DNA from: Ovoidimarina sp050299695
Lineage (GTDB): Bacteria > Pseudomonadota > Alphaproteobacteria > Rhodobacterales > Rhodobacteraceae
Direction: 5' to 3'
Assembly (NCBI GenBank): GCA_050299695.1
Contig: JBNKWI010000005.1
Coordinates: forward strand, 1-64,000
Length of the DNA: 64,000 bases
Shown here piece by piece: positions 25,712-34,077 of this stretch. The translations under genes were made by a program, and so were the position numbers. Position 1 is the stretch's first letter. Every line of letters begins with the position of its first letter. Under the pieces are notes generated by a model, which saw nothing but the letters and a program-made list of their open reading frames with translations, made no database searches and had not been told where the DNA came from.

Positions 25712-27601
25712 CTATACGTCGCCCCGGCGCCCTGCGCCAGCGCGTCCGGCCCCGGCCATGATCTCCGCCGCCCGGGCCAGCCGCGGCTCGCCGGCAAGAC
25801 CCGCCGCCCCCACCGGCAGCCGCCGCCGCCAGTTCGGGTACTGATCCACCGTGCCCGGCAGGTTCGGCTGGTCGGCGACGTCGAGGATGTCCTCGATCTG
25901 CAAGGCCACCAGCCGCGACGGCGTGGCGCCGAGGAAGCCATGCAGCGTGTCCGGATCGGCCGGCGCCTCGCCCAGGACCGCGTCGAACCGCGCCACCTCG
26001 GCGGCCCGCTCCTGCGACAGCCAGGCGTCGTCGGCCGCATCCATCCCGCCGATCTGCCGTCGCGCCGAGATGTCGCGCCCCTCGCGCCAGCCGCGCCAGG
26101 TCGGCAGGTCGTGGGTGCCGAACGAGGTCAGCACCGCCTCCGGGTAGTCCGCCGCCGCCCGCCCGAGCTCGAACATCGCCACCCGGCAGCCCAACACGCC
26201 GGACGCCTGAAGCGCGTCCTGCAACCCCTTGGGAATATTTCCAAGATCCTCACCGACGATCACAGCCCCCGCCCGCGCCGCCTCGATCCGCACCACGGCC
26301 AGCAACGCCTCGCGCGGCATCGTCACATAGGTCCCCGCGCCGGTCTGCGGCACCCAGAAGGCCCGCTCGAAGCCGAGGATATGGTCGACCCGCAGCATGC
26401 CTGCGAATTTGAGCTGCGCCCTGAGCGTCGCCGCCAGCGCCGCGAACCCGTCCGCCGCCAGCGCCCGCGGGTTGAACGGCGCCACGTGCCAGACCTGCCC
26501 GGTCTCGGAAAACGCATCGGGCGGCGCGCCCAGCGAGACGCCATAGGCGAAAGGCCCCGGGTCGCACCAGGTCTCGGCCCCGTTCGGATGGGTGCCCACC
26601 GCGAGATCGAGATAGAGCCCTTGCGCCATCCCGGCGTCCCGACCGGCAGCATCAACATCGGAAAGTTGTTTTTCTGCAAGGTATTGCAGCCAGGAGTGAA
26701 AGCGGATCCGCGCACCGTTCGCCGCCCGGAACGCCGCCACCTCGGGCGCCCCGGCCGATTGCAGCGCTAGGGGCCAGCGGTCCCAGCAGGGCCCATGGAC
26801 CTCGGCCAGCGCCTCGTAGGTGGCAAAGGTCTCCAGCGCGGCACCTTCGCCTGCCAGATACGCGGCAAAGCCCGGATCCGCCCCGCCGCCCGCCTCGAAC
26901 GCCGCCGAAAGCGCGGCCATCCGCGCCGCGATCGCCGCCGGATAGTCCACCAGGTCGCCGCCTGGCGCCGAAACCTCGCCCGGCGCCCGGAGATGCATCA
27001 CCGCGAAACGGCGCCGATGCGAGGGCGAGTAGGGGCTGATCGCCCCCGGATCCGTCGGAAGCCCGGCATGGATCGGGTTGATCCCGACGAACCCGGCACC
27101 GAGCCCGCCGAGCGCGCGCAGCGCCTCGGCAAGGTCGCCATAATCGCCCAGCCCGCCGGTCGCCGCGTCGCGCAGCCCGTAGAGCGGCAGCACCACGCCC
27201 CAGCCCCGCGCCGGCAGCGGCAGGGCCGGCGGCGCGGAGAGCAACCAGCAACTCTCTCCGCCCGCCTCCAGCCGGTGCCGGCCCAGGGGAAGCGCCGGCA
27301 AGGCGCCCCCGCCCTCGAGCTCCGTCCCGTCCTCCAGAACCAAACGCCACGCGTCGGGCTCCAATGCCGGCACGCACCCCACGGCCACGACGAGCCACTC
27401 CGGCAGCACCCGCGCCGCCCGCCGCGCCGCCTCCTCGGCCAGCGCCGCGTCGAACCCGCCATCGGCGCCCGCGACATGGCCCAAAGCCGTGAGAATGGCC
27501 GAAAGCGCTTCCGGCGATGCCGTCCGATGCTGTCCCGTCTGATCCTGATAGTCCCGCGCGACGCCCTCCAGCGCGGCAAGCGCATCACGCGCGTCGGCCA
27601 T
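25712..27601 (-). CDS. malQ: 4-alpha-glucanotransferase (amylomaltase)
   Basis: The 629-aa GH77 enzyme transfers alpha-1,4-glucan segments between maltodextrins. The catalytic signatures are present: MLRVDHILGFERAFWVP with the nucleophile Asp406, VIVGEDLGNIP with the acid/base Glu451, and SFGTHDLPTWRGW with the third conserved Asp. The length is within the range for bacterial MalQ. No glycogen genes are adjacent. The 3' end lies 7 bp from the kpsF start, so read-through into kpsF-kdsB is possible. Confidence 0.95.
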   Translation of the reverse strand: MADARDALAALEGVARDYQDQTGQHRTASPEALSAILTALGHVAGADGGFDAALAEEAARRAARVLPEWLVVAVGCVPALEPDAWRLVLEDGTELEGGGALPALPLGRHRLEAGGESCWLLSAPPALPLPARGWGVVLPLYGLRDAATGGLGDYGDLAEALRALGGLGAGFVGINPIHAGLPTDPGAISPYSPSHRRRFAVMHLRAPGEVSAPGGDLVDYPAAIAARMAALSAAFEAGGGADPGFAAYLAGEGAALETFATYEALAEVHGPCWDRWPLALQSAGAPEVAAFRAANGARIRFHSWLQYLAEKQLSDVDAAGRDAGMAQGLYLDLAVGTHPNGAETWCDPGPFAYGVSLGAPPDAFSETGQVWHVAPFNPRALAADGFAALAATLRAQLKFAGMLRVDHILGFERAFWVPQTGAGTYVTMPREALLAVVRIEAARAGAVIVGEDLGNIPKGLQDALQASGVLGCRVAMFELGRAAADYPEAVLTSFGTHDLPTWRGWREGRDISARRQIGGMDAADDAWLSQERAAEVARFDAVLGEAPADPDTLHGFLGATPSRLVALQIEDILDVADQPNLPGTVDQYPNWRRRLPVGAAGLAGEPRLARAAEIMAGAGRAGAGRRGDV

Positions 27602-27751
27602 GTCTCCGGATCCCCGCTCACCGCCTGTCCGAAACGATAGAAACGCGGAAATCCAAGGGGTTCAATGGCGAAAAGCGCGCGTCCCGAACGCGTTTCGCGC
27701 CCGGGGCCCCTCAGCCACCGGGCGCGAAACCTGCTCTCCCCGACGCCGAGC

Positions 27752-27973
27752 CTATCCGGCCAGCGCCAATGCCTCGATCGTTTCGGCGTTCAGGCAATAG
27801 CCCGGTGCCCGGCCCGGTTCGGTATCGCCTTCGATCCGCGAAAGACGGCAAAGCTCGCCCTTGTCGCAATCGGCGCATCGGTCTGCCATGACGGCGTGCT
27901 CCTCCGGCGGCACGCGCACGCCCAGGGCGTCGCACATCGCCACCATCCGCCAGGCAGCCCCGGCACCGGTCAC
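27752..27973 (-). CDS. DUF6455-like small Cys-motif protein (second paralogue)
   Basis: The 73-aa product starts at GTG 27973, which overlaps the stop of the preceding paralogue as GTGA. It shares with that neighbour the pattern M.DALGV and a four-Cys motif: RCADCDKGELC and a late PGYCLN. That arrangement suggests a small metal-binding or redox protein of the rhodobacterial DUF6455 group, which has no known function. It is the last gene of the pair. Confidence 0.72.
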   Translation of the reverse strand: MTGAGAAWRMVAMCDALGVRVPPEEHAVMADRCADCDKGELCRLSRIEGDTEPGRAPGYCLNAETIEALALAG

Positions 27974-28230
27974 CGCCGCTCCGCCATCGCTTCGAGCGCG
28001 ATCTTGTTGCGACAGTAGTCCGGCGCCGCCTTCACGGGTCCCACTTGCGCATCGAGCCAGCGTTCGCACGCGTCCGGCTTCGGGCATCCCAGGCATTCGA
28101 AGACGTGATCGTCGAGAACTTCCGGCGGCAACTCCCCGGATTGCACGCGGGTCTCGAGATCCACGCCGAGCGCGTCGCCCATCCGGGCGACAAGCCGTGC
28201 ATGTCGTTCGAATCGGGATGCGTTGCACAT
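27970..28230 (-). CDS. DUF6455 family small Cys-motif protein (first paralogue)
   Basis: The 86-aa protein starts at ATG 28230 behind a strong AGGGAGG site. Family features are MGDALGVDLETRVQSGELPP, then a Cys cluster FECLGCPKPDACERWL and PDYCRNKIALEAM. The four cysteines (C-x2-C-x5-C ... YC) look suited to a metal or disulfide site. It has no signal peptide, so it is probably cytoplasmic. Its stop overlaps the GTG start of a clear paralogue, so the pair arose by tandem duplication and may work as a heteromer (inference). Confidence 0.78.
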   Translation of the reverse strand: MCNASRFERHARLVARMGDALGVDLETRVQSGELPPEVLDDHVFECLGCPKPDACERWLDAQVGPVKAAPDYCRNKIALEAMAERR

Positions 28231-28312
28231 GGCGGGCCCTCCCTGGCTCAATGCAGGGACAGGCTCTCACACGCGTCGGACGCGCGCCTTGATCGAGATC
28301 AATTCAGGGCTG

Positions 28313-29014
28313 TCAGAGCGACGCCGCCACGCGCCTCACGGTTGCGATTCGCTGGCCGTTCGGCGGATGGGTGCCGAGGAACTGGTTGCCCGGATCGGGA
28401 ATGCGACTGAAATATTCCGCGCCGTGAACCGGATCGTAGCCCGCGCGCTTGGTGATCACCGTGCCCAGCGCGTCGGCTTCCAGCTCGAACTCCTTGGCAA
28501 AGCGCCGCGCGCCCACCGTGCCGCCGATGCGCTGCGCGGTCTGCACCGTCTCGGCGCTGCCACCGAGCACGGTCGCCACCACGCTGCCTAGGAGCGCGCC
28601 CTCGATCGCCTTCTGCTGGGTCTGCGGGATATGCCCCTCGATATGGTGCGACGCCTCGTGGCCCATCACGAAGGCCAGTTCGTCGGCATTCTGGACATCC
28701 GCGATCAGCGCCGCGGTGAAGCCCAGCACCGGCCGCCCGTTCTGGTCGAGCCGCTGATAGGCGTTGGGCGGCTCCCGCGGATCGTCGACGATCTCGATCT
28801 TGAAGTTGCAGTTCGTGCCCCGGGTCCGCTCGCGGCAGACCTGTTCGGCCACCGGCTCGACCCGCGCCACGACCGCCCAGAACATCTGGAGCGAGCCGCG
28901 CGAGGGGACCGCGGAAGACTGGCTCGGGGGCGCCGCGCCGCCACCGTCCGCCACGACCACACCGTCGCAGCCGGCAAGCGCCACGCAGGCGCACAGGAGG
29001 GGAAGGATCCGCAT
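28313..29014 (-). CDS. M48 family metallopeptidase, lipoprotein
   Basis: The 233-aa protein starts MRILPLLCACVALAGCDG, a lipoprotein signal with lipobox LAGC. The zinc protease motif HEASHH (HExxH) is at about residues 128-132 and the third ligand lies in FELEADALG. Relatives (Oma1/BepA/LoiP-like) are envelope proteases involved in outer-membrane protein quality control. The ATG at 29014 was chosen for its signal peptide; longer frames upstream overlap the divergent small gene. It diverges from the gene at 29153. Confidence 0.9.
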   Translation of the reverse strand: MRILPLLCACVALAGCDGVVVADGGGAAPPSQSSAVPSRGSLQMFWAVVARVEPVAEQVCRERTRGTNCNFKIEIVDDPREPPNAYQRLDQNGRPVLGFTAALIADVQNADELAFVMGHEASHHIEGHIPQTQQKAIEGALLGSVVATVLGGSAETVQTAQRIGGTVGARRFAKEFELEADALGTVITKRAGYDPVHGAEYFSRIPDPGNQFLGTHPPNGQRIATVRRVAASL

Positions 29015-29152
29015 TCTCTGCCTCTGATCTTCGTTTTCCGCGATGATACAGCCACGGGCGCCCGGGTCCAGCGGGAACTCCCCCGGCGGCGGCTTGCCCC
29101 GGCAAACCTGCCACGCTAGGCCCGGGAAAGGCAGCCAGCGGAGACCCGGGCC

Positions 29153-29392
29153 ATGTTCACCATCGAGCACGATTTCGACGCCACCGTGATCACCCTGGTC
29201 GACGAACCCGCCGCACACCGCCAGGAAGACGTGATCGTCAACGCCTTCGACGATTGCGTGACGCTGGAACAGCTCGACCCGCGCAACGACACGGTGCTCA
29301 CGATCACCCTCTCGCCCTCCCAGCTCCGCGACCTCGCCGCCGCGCTGAACCTGCCCGAGGGCGTCTACCGGCTCCGCCCGCCGAAGGGCTGA
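29153..29392 (+). CDS. Conserved-looking small acidic protein, unknown function
   Basis: The 79-aa protein has no signal or TM and no known motif. It alternates charged and hydrophobic residues (TIEHDFDATVITLVDE; NDTVLTITLSPSQLRDLAAALNLPEGVYRLRPPKG). It starts 47 bp from the last malformed repeat-free stretch of the divergent promoter region and has AGCGGAGA upstream. Codon use is like its neighbours, so I consider it real. It diverges from the M48 protease and precedes the outer-membrane protein gene. Confidence 0.65.
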   Translation: MFTIEHDFDATVITLVDEPAAHRQEDVIVNAFDDCVTLEQLDPRNDTVLTITLSPSQLRDLAAALNLPEGVYRLRPPKG

Positions 29393-29526
29393 GACCCTCA
29401 GGTAACACTTTGGCATTGCTTGGGTTTCACAACTCGGCAACGCCCCTTCGTCGCCACAGATTTGGCCAATTGCCCGCGTTAACCACGTTTCGGGTCACAG
29501 ACCGAAATTACCTACGCGAGGCAGAC

Positions 29527-30132
29527 ATGAAGAAACTACCCTATCTGGCAGCCGCCCTCCTCCTGTGCGCGGGCGCCGCGCAGGCCGAGGATGGCGCCTA
29601 TTTCGGTCTCGGGCTTGGCTACAGCTCGATGGAGTCAGATTGCGAGAAGGATTGCGGCGCCTTTTCCAACCTCGATACCGCAATCGTCGGCCTGACATTC
29701 GGATAACGGAAAGATAAGGGCACGGGCTTTCTGGCCGGCGAGATCGACGCCGACCTGAGCGGCGGCGGCGAGTTCATCGGCGAGGACCTCGGAAGGAGCT
29801 GCTACGTTGGGGCCCTCGCACCCTACTACTGCAAACACAACTCGACCATCCGCCTCCGCGGCGTGGCCGGAACCGAACTCTCCCCGGGATTCGAGATGTT
29901 CGGCAGCCTCGGCTTGGCGGTGATTTCGGGCGAGAGCGCCGTCGCCCCGAACGCCCAGGCCAGCATCACCAGCACCGGCTTCACCATCGGCGCGGGGCTG
30001 CAGCATTCCTATCCCACCGGCGCCACGGGCCGGATCGAACTGATCTACGACGAGGCAAACCAAAGCGACGAGCCGGACGGCTTTACCCCGACCTACAACG
30101 CCTGGACGCTGAAGGCCTCCTACCTCTTCTGA
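29527..30132 (+). pseudogene. Outer-membrane beta-barrel protein, broken by an in-frame TAA
   Basis: The frame starts with a clear Sec signal (MKKLPYLAAALLLCAGAAQAED) and beta-strand repeats (GAYFGLGLGYSSM, TAIVGLTFG). It meets a TAA at 29704-29706, then continues in the same frame, without shift, to 30132. The remainder reads as a barrel (GFLAGEIDADLSG, FTIGAGLQHSY, GRIELIYDEA) and ends in the classic C-terminal Phe signature (WTLKASYLF). Restoring one codon (probably Tyr, TAC or TAT, as in FGYRKD) gives a 201-aa porin-like or OmpW/OmpA-barrel-like protein. It could be a recent nonsense mutation or a sequence error. Confidence 0.8.
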
Positions 30133-30140
30133 GCCTCAGC

Positions 30141-30419
30141 TCAGTCGATCCGGAACACCTTGTCCCGCGACGCGGCTCCGCTCACCAGCGCGAGCCGCGT
30201 TTTCGCGACCCCCAGGGCCTTCGCCAGAAGCGCCTGCGCCGCCGCCGTGGCGCGGCCCTTCTCGGGCGGCTCGCCCACCCTTATCCGCACCGGGCCACCC
30301 GGCTCCGGCGGATCGATCCCGGCCCGCGCCGCGCCTGGCGTCACCCGCACGGCAATCTCCGCCCCCGCTCTTGCGAGATGCGTCAGGTCCGGTAGATCCT
30401 TTGCCTTGGGGCGCGCCAT
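30141..30419 (-). CDS. DUF167 (YggU) family protein
   Basis: The 92-aa protein matches the YggU/DUF167 fold: EIAVRVTPGAARAGI, a central VRIRVGEPPEKGRATAAAQALLAKALGV and a final LVSGAASRDKVFRI. The family is widespread and structurally defined but has no assigned function. It converges on the barrel pseudogene and diverges from the deacetylase gene with only 29 bp between starts, so the two promoters must overlap. Confidence 0.9.
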   Translation of the reverse strand: MARPKAKDLPDLTHLARAGAEIAVRVTPGAARAGIDPPEPGGPVRIRVGEPPEKGRATAAAQALLAKALGVAKTRLALVSGAASRDKVFRID

Positions 30420-30448
30420 GGCGCGAAACTAAATGGGGGACAGGCCCG

Positions 30449-31561
30449 ATGACCACCGGCTTCTTCTGGGACGAGCGCTGTTTCTGGCATTCGGGCGGCG
30501 CCTATGCGCTCACCATGGCGGTGGGCGGCTTCGTCCAGCCGCTCGCCGCGGGCGGGTTGCCGGAGAACCCGGAGACCAAGCGCCGTCTCAAAAACCTCAT
30601 GGATGTCAGCGGTCTCTCCGCCGAACTTCATCTTTCCTCCGCAGATCCCGCCAACCGCGAGGACCTGCTCCGCATCCACCCAGCGGGCTATCTCGACCGG
30701 TTCAAGGCCATGTCCGACGCGGGCGGCGGCGAGATCGGCCTCCGCACCCCCTTCGGGCCCGGCGGCTACGAGATCGCCTGCCTCTCCGCCGGCCTCGCCA
30801 AATCCGCGCTCCTCGCCGTGCTCGACGGCAGGCTCGCGAACGCCTACGCCCTCTCGCGCCCGCCCGGACACCACTGCTTGCCCGACTGGCCGAACGGCTT
30901 CTGCCTCCTCGCCAATATCGCGATTGCCATCGAGGCCGCCCGCGTAGCCGGCAAGGCAAGCCGCATCGCCGTCCTCGACTGGGATGTCCACCACGGCAAC
31001 GGCACCGAGGCGGTCTTCTACGAAGACCCCGACGTGCTCACGATCTCCCTGCACCAGGAGCGCAACTACCCGCTCGACACAGGTGGCGCGGAAGATCGCG
31101 GAAAAGGAATTGGTTACGGAACGAACTTCAACCTCCCCCTGCCGCCCGGCGCCGGCCACAAGGCCTATCTCGCCGCGCTAGACCGGATCGCGCTTCCGGA
31201 GATCCGCGCCTTCGCGCCCGACGCCATCGTCGTCGCCTGCGGCTACGATGCCGGCGCCTTTGACCCGCTTTCGCGGATGCTCGCCACGCAGGAGACGTTC
31301 CGGGAGATGACACGCGCGACCAAGGCACTGGCCGAGGAAATCTGCGGCGGCAGGCTGGTCCTCGTCCACGAAGGCGGCTATTCCGAGGCCCACGTTCCGT
31401 TCTGCGGCCACGCCGTCATGGAAGAGCTCTCGGGCAGCGCGATCCGGGTGCCCGACCCCATGGCCGCGACCCTCGCCGCCCGCCAGCCGGGTCCGCAATT
31501 CGACCGTTTCATCGACGACTGGATCGCCGATCTCGCCCAAGGTTTCGGCCTCAGTGCTTGA
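30449..31561 (+). CDS. Class II histone-deacetylase-like amidohydrolase
   Basis: The 370-aa enzyme shows the HDAC/AcuC/acetylpolyamine amidohydrolase motifs: RPPGHHCLPD (paired His), VLDWDVHHGNGTEAVFY (zinc-site Asp and His), VACGYDAGAFDPL (second metal Asp) and VHEGGYSE. It removes acetyl groups from acetyl-lysine or acetylpolyamine-type substrates with Zn. The ATG at 30449 follows GGGGGA; longer frames cross the divergent DUF167 start. It is a single gene or is followed by the nitroreductase. Confidence 0.92.
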   Translation: MTTGFFWDERCFWHSGGAYALTMAVGGFVQPLAAGGLPENPETKRRLKNLMDVSGLSAELHLSSADPANREDLLRIHPAGYLDRFKAMSDAGGGEIGLRTPFGPGGYEIACLSAGLAKSALLAVLDGRLANAYALSRPPGHHCLPDWPNGFCLLANIAIAIEAARVAGKASRIAVLDWDVHHGNGTEAVFYEDPDVLTISLHQERNYPLDTGGAEDRGKGIGYGTNFNLPLPPGAGHKAYLAALDRIALPEIRAFAPDAIVVACGYDAGAFDPLSRMLATQETFREMTRATKALAEEICGGRLVLVHEGGYSEAHVPFCGHAVMEELSGSAIRVPDPMAATLAARQPGPQFDRFIDDWIADLAQGFGLSA

Positions 31562-31609
31562 CCGGCCCGGCCGCGATACCGACATGACCCGGACGACACT
31601 GGAGATCCG

Positions 31610-32188
31610 ATGCCCAATCCGAACCCCGAGGCCCTGGCCTTCCTGCTCTCGCGCCGCTCGACCCCGGCCAAGACCCTGACCACTCCGGTGCCCGGCCGCG
31701 CCGCGCTGCGTCCGATCCTCGAGGCCGCCGCGCGCAGCCCCGACCACGGCAAGCTCGAACCCTGGCGCTTCATCGTGCTGGAACGCGGCGCGCTCGAACG
31801 CCTCGCCGCCGCCGTGCCCGCCCGGGGCGCCGCGCTCGGGATCGGGCCCGAGAAGATCGACAAGATGCAGTCCCAGTTCGCCCAGGCCGACCTCGCCGTC
31901 GCCGTGGTGGCCCGGCCGCAATCGGTCGCCAAGGTGCCCGAGATCGAACAGGTGCTCTCCGCCGGCGCGGTCTGCACCGCGATGCTCAACGCCGCGCTCG
32001 CGTCGGGCTGGGGCGCGAACTGGCTTTCGGGCTGGGCCACGCACGACCCGGCATTCGTCCAGTCGGAACTCGGCCTCGCCGAGGGCGAGTTCATCGCCGG
32101 CCTGATCCATATCGGCACCCCGCGCAACGCCCCGCCCGAGCGCCCGCGCCCCGATCTCGACGCGATCACCACCTGGCTCGACGCATGA
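31610..32188 (+). CDS. Nitroreductase family FMN protein
   Basis: The 192-aa protein resembles the YdjA-type nitroreductases: an N-terminal LLSRRSTPAKTLTTPVPG, ILEAAARSPDHGKLEPWRFIVL for FMN binding, and GAVCTAMLNAALASGWGANWLSG plus a late GLIHIGTP. These enzymes reduce nitro compounds or quinones with NAD(P)H. The ATG follows a GGAGATCC site, and its stop overlaps the start of the EI24 gene (ATGA), so the two are coupled. Confidence 0.9.
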   Translation: MPNPNPEALAFLLSRRSTPAKTLTTPVPGRAALRPILEAAARSPDHGKLEPWRFIVLERGALERLAAAVPARGAALGIGPEKIDKMQSQFAQADLAVAVVARPQSVAKVPEIEQVLSAGAVCTAMLNAALASGWGANWLSGWATHDPAFVQSELGLAEGEFIAGLIHIGTPRNAPPERPRPDLDAITTWLDA

Positions 32189-32895
32189 TCCTCGACGCCT
32201 TCCTCGCCGCCCTGGCCCAGCTCACCGACCCGCGCTTCCGCGCCGTGCTCCTGAAGGGGCTGGGCCTCACCGTGGCGCTGCTCGCGGGCCTCTCCTGGCT
32301 CGTCGCGGCCGGGCTCGGCTGGCTCCTGCCCGACACGCTCAGCCTGCCCTGGATCGGCGAGATCGGCTGGATCGACGACGCGGTTTCCTGGGCGGCGATC
32401 CCCCTGATGCTGGTCTTCTCGGTGTTCCTGATGGTGCCCGTCGCCTCGGCCTTCATCTCGCTCTTCCTCGACGAGGTGGCCGACGCGGTGGAGGACCGCC
32501 ATTACCCGGGCCTGCCGCCCGCAACGCCCCTCGGCCTCGCCGAGGGGCTCCGCGATGGGCTCTCCGCCATGGGCGTGCTGATCGCCGCGAACCTCCTGGC
32601 GCTCATCGCCTATCTCTTCCTCGCCCCCGTCGCACCCTTCATCTTCATCGCGCTGAACGGCTTCCTCCTCGGCCGCGAATACTTCCAGCTCGTCGCGCTC
32701 CGTCGCCTCGGCCGCGCCGGCGCGAAGGCCGCCCGCCGCCGCCACGCCGCCACGATCTGGGCCGCCGGCGCGCTGATGGCCGCACCGCTGACGCTGCCGG
32801 TGGTGAACCTCTTCATCCCGATCCTCGGGGTCGCGACGTTCACCCATCTGTTCCACAGGCTGGAAAGCCGCGTGCGGTCCGCGCAAACTGGGTAG
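32185..32895 (+). CDS. EI24/CysZ-like membrane protein
   Basis: The 236-aa integral membrane protein has about four to six TM stretches and the EI24-domain segments PVASAFISLFLDEVADAVEDRHYPGLP and FIALNGFLLGREYFQLVALRR. CysZ relatives carry sulfate; most EI24 proteins are uncharacterised. It is translationally coupled to the nitroreductase. A GGACCAA/TTGGTCC hairpin follows 24 bp after its stop. Confidence 0.88.
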   Translation: MILDAFLAALAQLTDPRFRAVLLKGLGLTVALLAGLSWLVAAGLGWLLPDTLSLPWIGEIGWIDDAVSWAAIPLMLVFSVFLMVPVASAFISLFLDEVADAVEDRHYPGLPPATPLGLAEGLRDGLSAMGVLIAANLLALIAYLFLAPVAPFIFIALNGFLLGREYFQLVALRRLGRAGAKAARRRHAATIWAAGALMAAPLTLPVVNLFIPILGVATFTHLFHRLESRVRSAQTG

Positions 32896-32919
32896 AACGA
32901 AACGAAATTCCTTTTCCAA

Positions 32920-32942
32920 GGACCAACCCCGGCCGTTGGTCC
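32920..32942 (+). terminator. Stem-loop after the EI24 gene
   Basis: GGACCAA (32920-32926) pairs with TTGGTCC (32936-32942) around a 9-nt GC-rich loop, 24 bp downstream of the stop. No T-run follows, so termination is likely but not certain. The 137-bp repeat copy B begins 22 bp further on. Confidence 0.5.
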
Positions 32943-32964
32943 GCTGGCGACAACAAGGTGCAAG

Positions 32965-33101
32965 CCGGGCGAGCCCCTGCCCGTGGGTTGGCGCAGCAAC
33001 GAATGTGCAGGGCACTTTATGGTGCAACTCCGCCGTACAATCGTTCGGCGCGGAACCACACCAAAGCGCCAGCCCGCCGGGACGGGCAGGCGCTCGCCCG
33101 G
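32965..33101. repeat. 137-bp palindromic (MITE-like) element, copy B
   Basis: This is the reverse-oriented counterpart of the element at 8398-8534, also exactly 137 bp. The terminal inverted repeats are 32965-32984 (one mismatch from the consensus) and 33082-33101. The best-conserved parts are the ends and a central tract (ctttatggtg; ccgccgtacaatcgttcggc). It occupies the 357-bp gap 32896-33252 together with hairpins on both sides; no gene is visible in that gap. Confidence 0.85.
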
Positions 33102-33199
33102 CGCCTTCGGCGCTATTCGGGCGGGGGCAAACAGATACGCTGCTCCATCCGGCCTCCACACCCGCCTAAGTCAAGCTCCCGGTGACTCGACCGAAGGAC

Positions 33200-33244
33200 G
33201 GAATTTTCCAAAAATTCCGGCCCGGAAAATGTGAATTTTCCGGG
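33200..33244 (-). terminator. Double hairpin terminator for the mce-DUF1467 operon
   Basis: Two strong stems lie just beyond the DUF1467 stop: CCCGGAAAAT/ATTTTCCGGG (33221-33244) and GGAATTTT/AAAATTCC (33200-33218). Read on the minus strand, the A/T-rich arms supply a T-tract. The position and structure suit an intrinsic terminator. Confidence 0.75.
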
Positions 33245-33252
33245 TCCCCGCC

Positions 33253-33540
33253 CTACCCGTTCTCGCTCGACGCGGGATCCATCCGCCCGAACCAGTCCAG
33301 ATCCTCCACGGTGATCCAGCCCGACAGGATCACCCCCGCGATCACCGCCCAGACCACCACCGAGATCGCCGTCACCAGCCGCGCCTTCTTGCCGAGATCG
33401 AACTCCGCCGGCGCGCCCTCGTGGGTGCCCGGCACCACCTCGCCCCGGTCGGCCTGGGTCTCAAGCCGGATCGGCAGCACCACGAACAGCACCAGGAACC
33501 AGATCACCGCGAAGAGGACGATGCCGGAGACGACGTTCAT
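33253..33540 (-). CDS. DUF1467 family membrane protein
   Basis: The 95-aa protein has two TM helices (residues 5-22 and 58-75). It carries the conserved FVVLPIRLETQADRGEVVPGTHEGAPAEFDLGKKA segment of DUF1467, a family typical of Alphaproteobacteria with no known function. It is encoded directly after mce with an ATGA overlap, and this linkage is common in the group. Confidence 0.9.
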   Translation of the reverse strand: MNVVSGIVLFAVIWFLVLFVVLPIRLETQADRGEVVPGTHEGAPAEFDLGKKARLVTAISVVVWAVIAGVILSGWITVEDLDWFGRMDPASSENG

Positions 33541-33941
33541 GCCTGTTCCAGCTCGATCAGCGTGCCGGTGAAATCCTTCGGATGCAGGAACAGGACCGGC
33601 TTGCCATGGGCACCGATCTTCGGCTCGCCCGAGCCCAGCACCCGCGTCCCCTCCGCCTGCAGCTTGTCGCGCGCGGCAAGGATGTCGTCGACCTCGTAGC
33701 AGATATGGTGGATCCCGCCCGAGGGGTTCTTCTCCAGGAATCCGGCGATGGGCGAGCCCTCGCCCAGGGGGTGCAGAAGCTCGATCTTGGTGTTCGGCAG
33801 CTCGATGAAGATCACCCGGACGCCGTGATCGGGCTCGTCCTGCACCGCGCCCACCCTGGCGCCCAGCGCGCCCCGGTACTGCGCCGCCGCGGCTTCGAGA
33901 TCGGGCACCGCGATGGCGACATGGTTCAGTCGTCCGATCAT
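33537..33941 (-). CDS. mce: Methylmalonyl-CoA epimerase
   Basis: The 134-aa vicinal-oxygen-chelate protein converts (S)- to (R)-methylmalonyl-CoA in propionyl-CoA breakdown. It shows LNHVAIAVPDLEAA (metal His7), IELLHPLGEGSPIAGFLEKNPSGGIHHICYEV (His78/His79 region) and a final FTGTLIELEQA (Glu130). It heads a two-gene unit with DUF1467 that ends in a double hairpin. The mutase is not in the window. Confidence 0.93.
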   Translation of the reverse strand: MIGRLNHVAIAVPDLEAAAAQYRGALGARVGAVQDEPDHGVRVIFIELPNTKIELLHPLGEGSPIAGFLEKNPSGGIHHICYEVDDILAARDKLQAEGTRVLGSGEPKIGAHGKPVLFLHPKDFTGTLIELEQA

Positions 33942-34077
33942 GCTGTTCTCTCCTCGGATCCGTTCGCTGGCGCGGTTATGAGCGCCCGCGCCACGGGAGG
34001 CAAGCGCACGCGCCAGGGTTAACCGCTCCTTAGGCAGTTTCGACGTTCACTCTGCGGGTCTGCACCTGGAGGGACCG

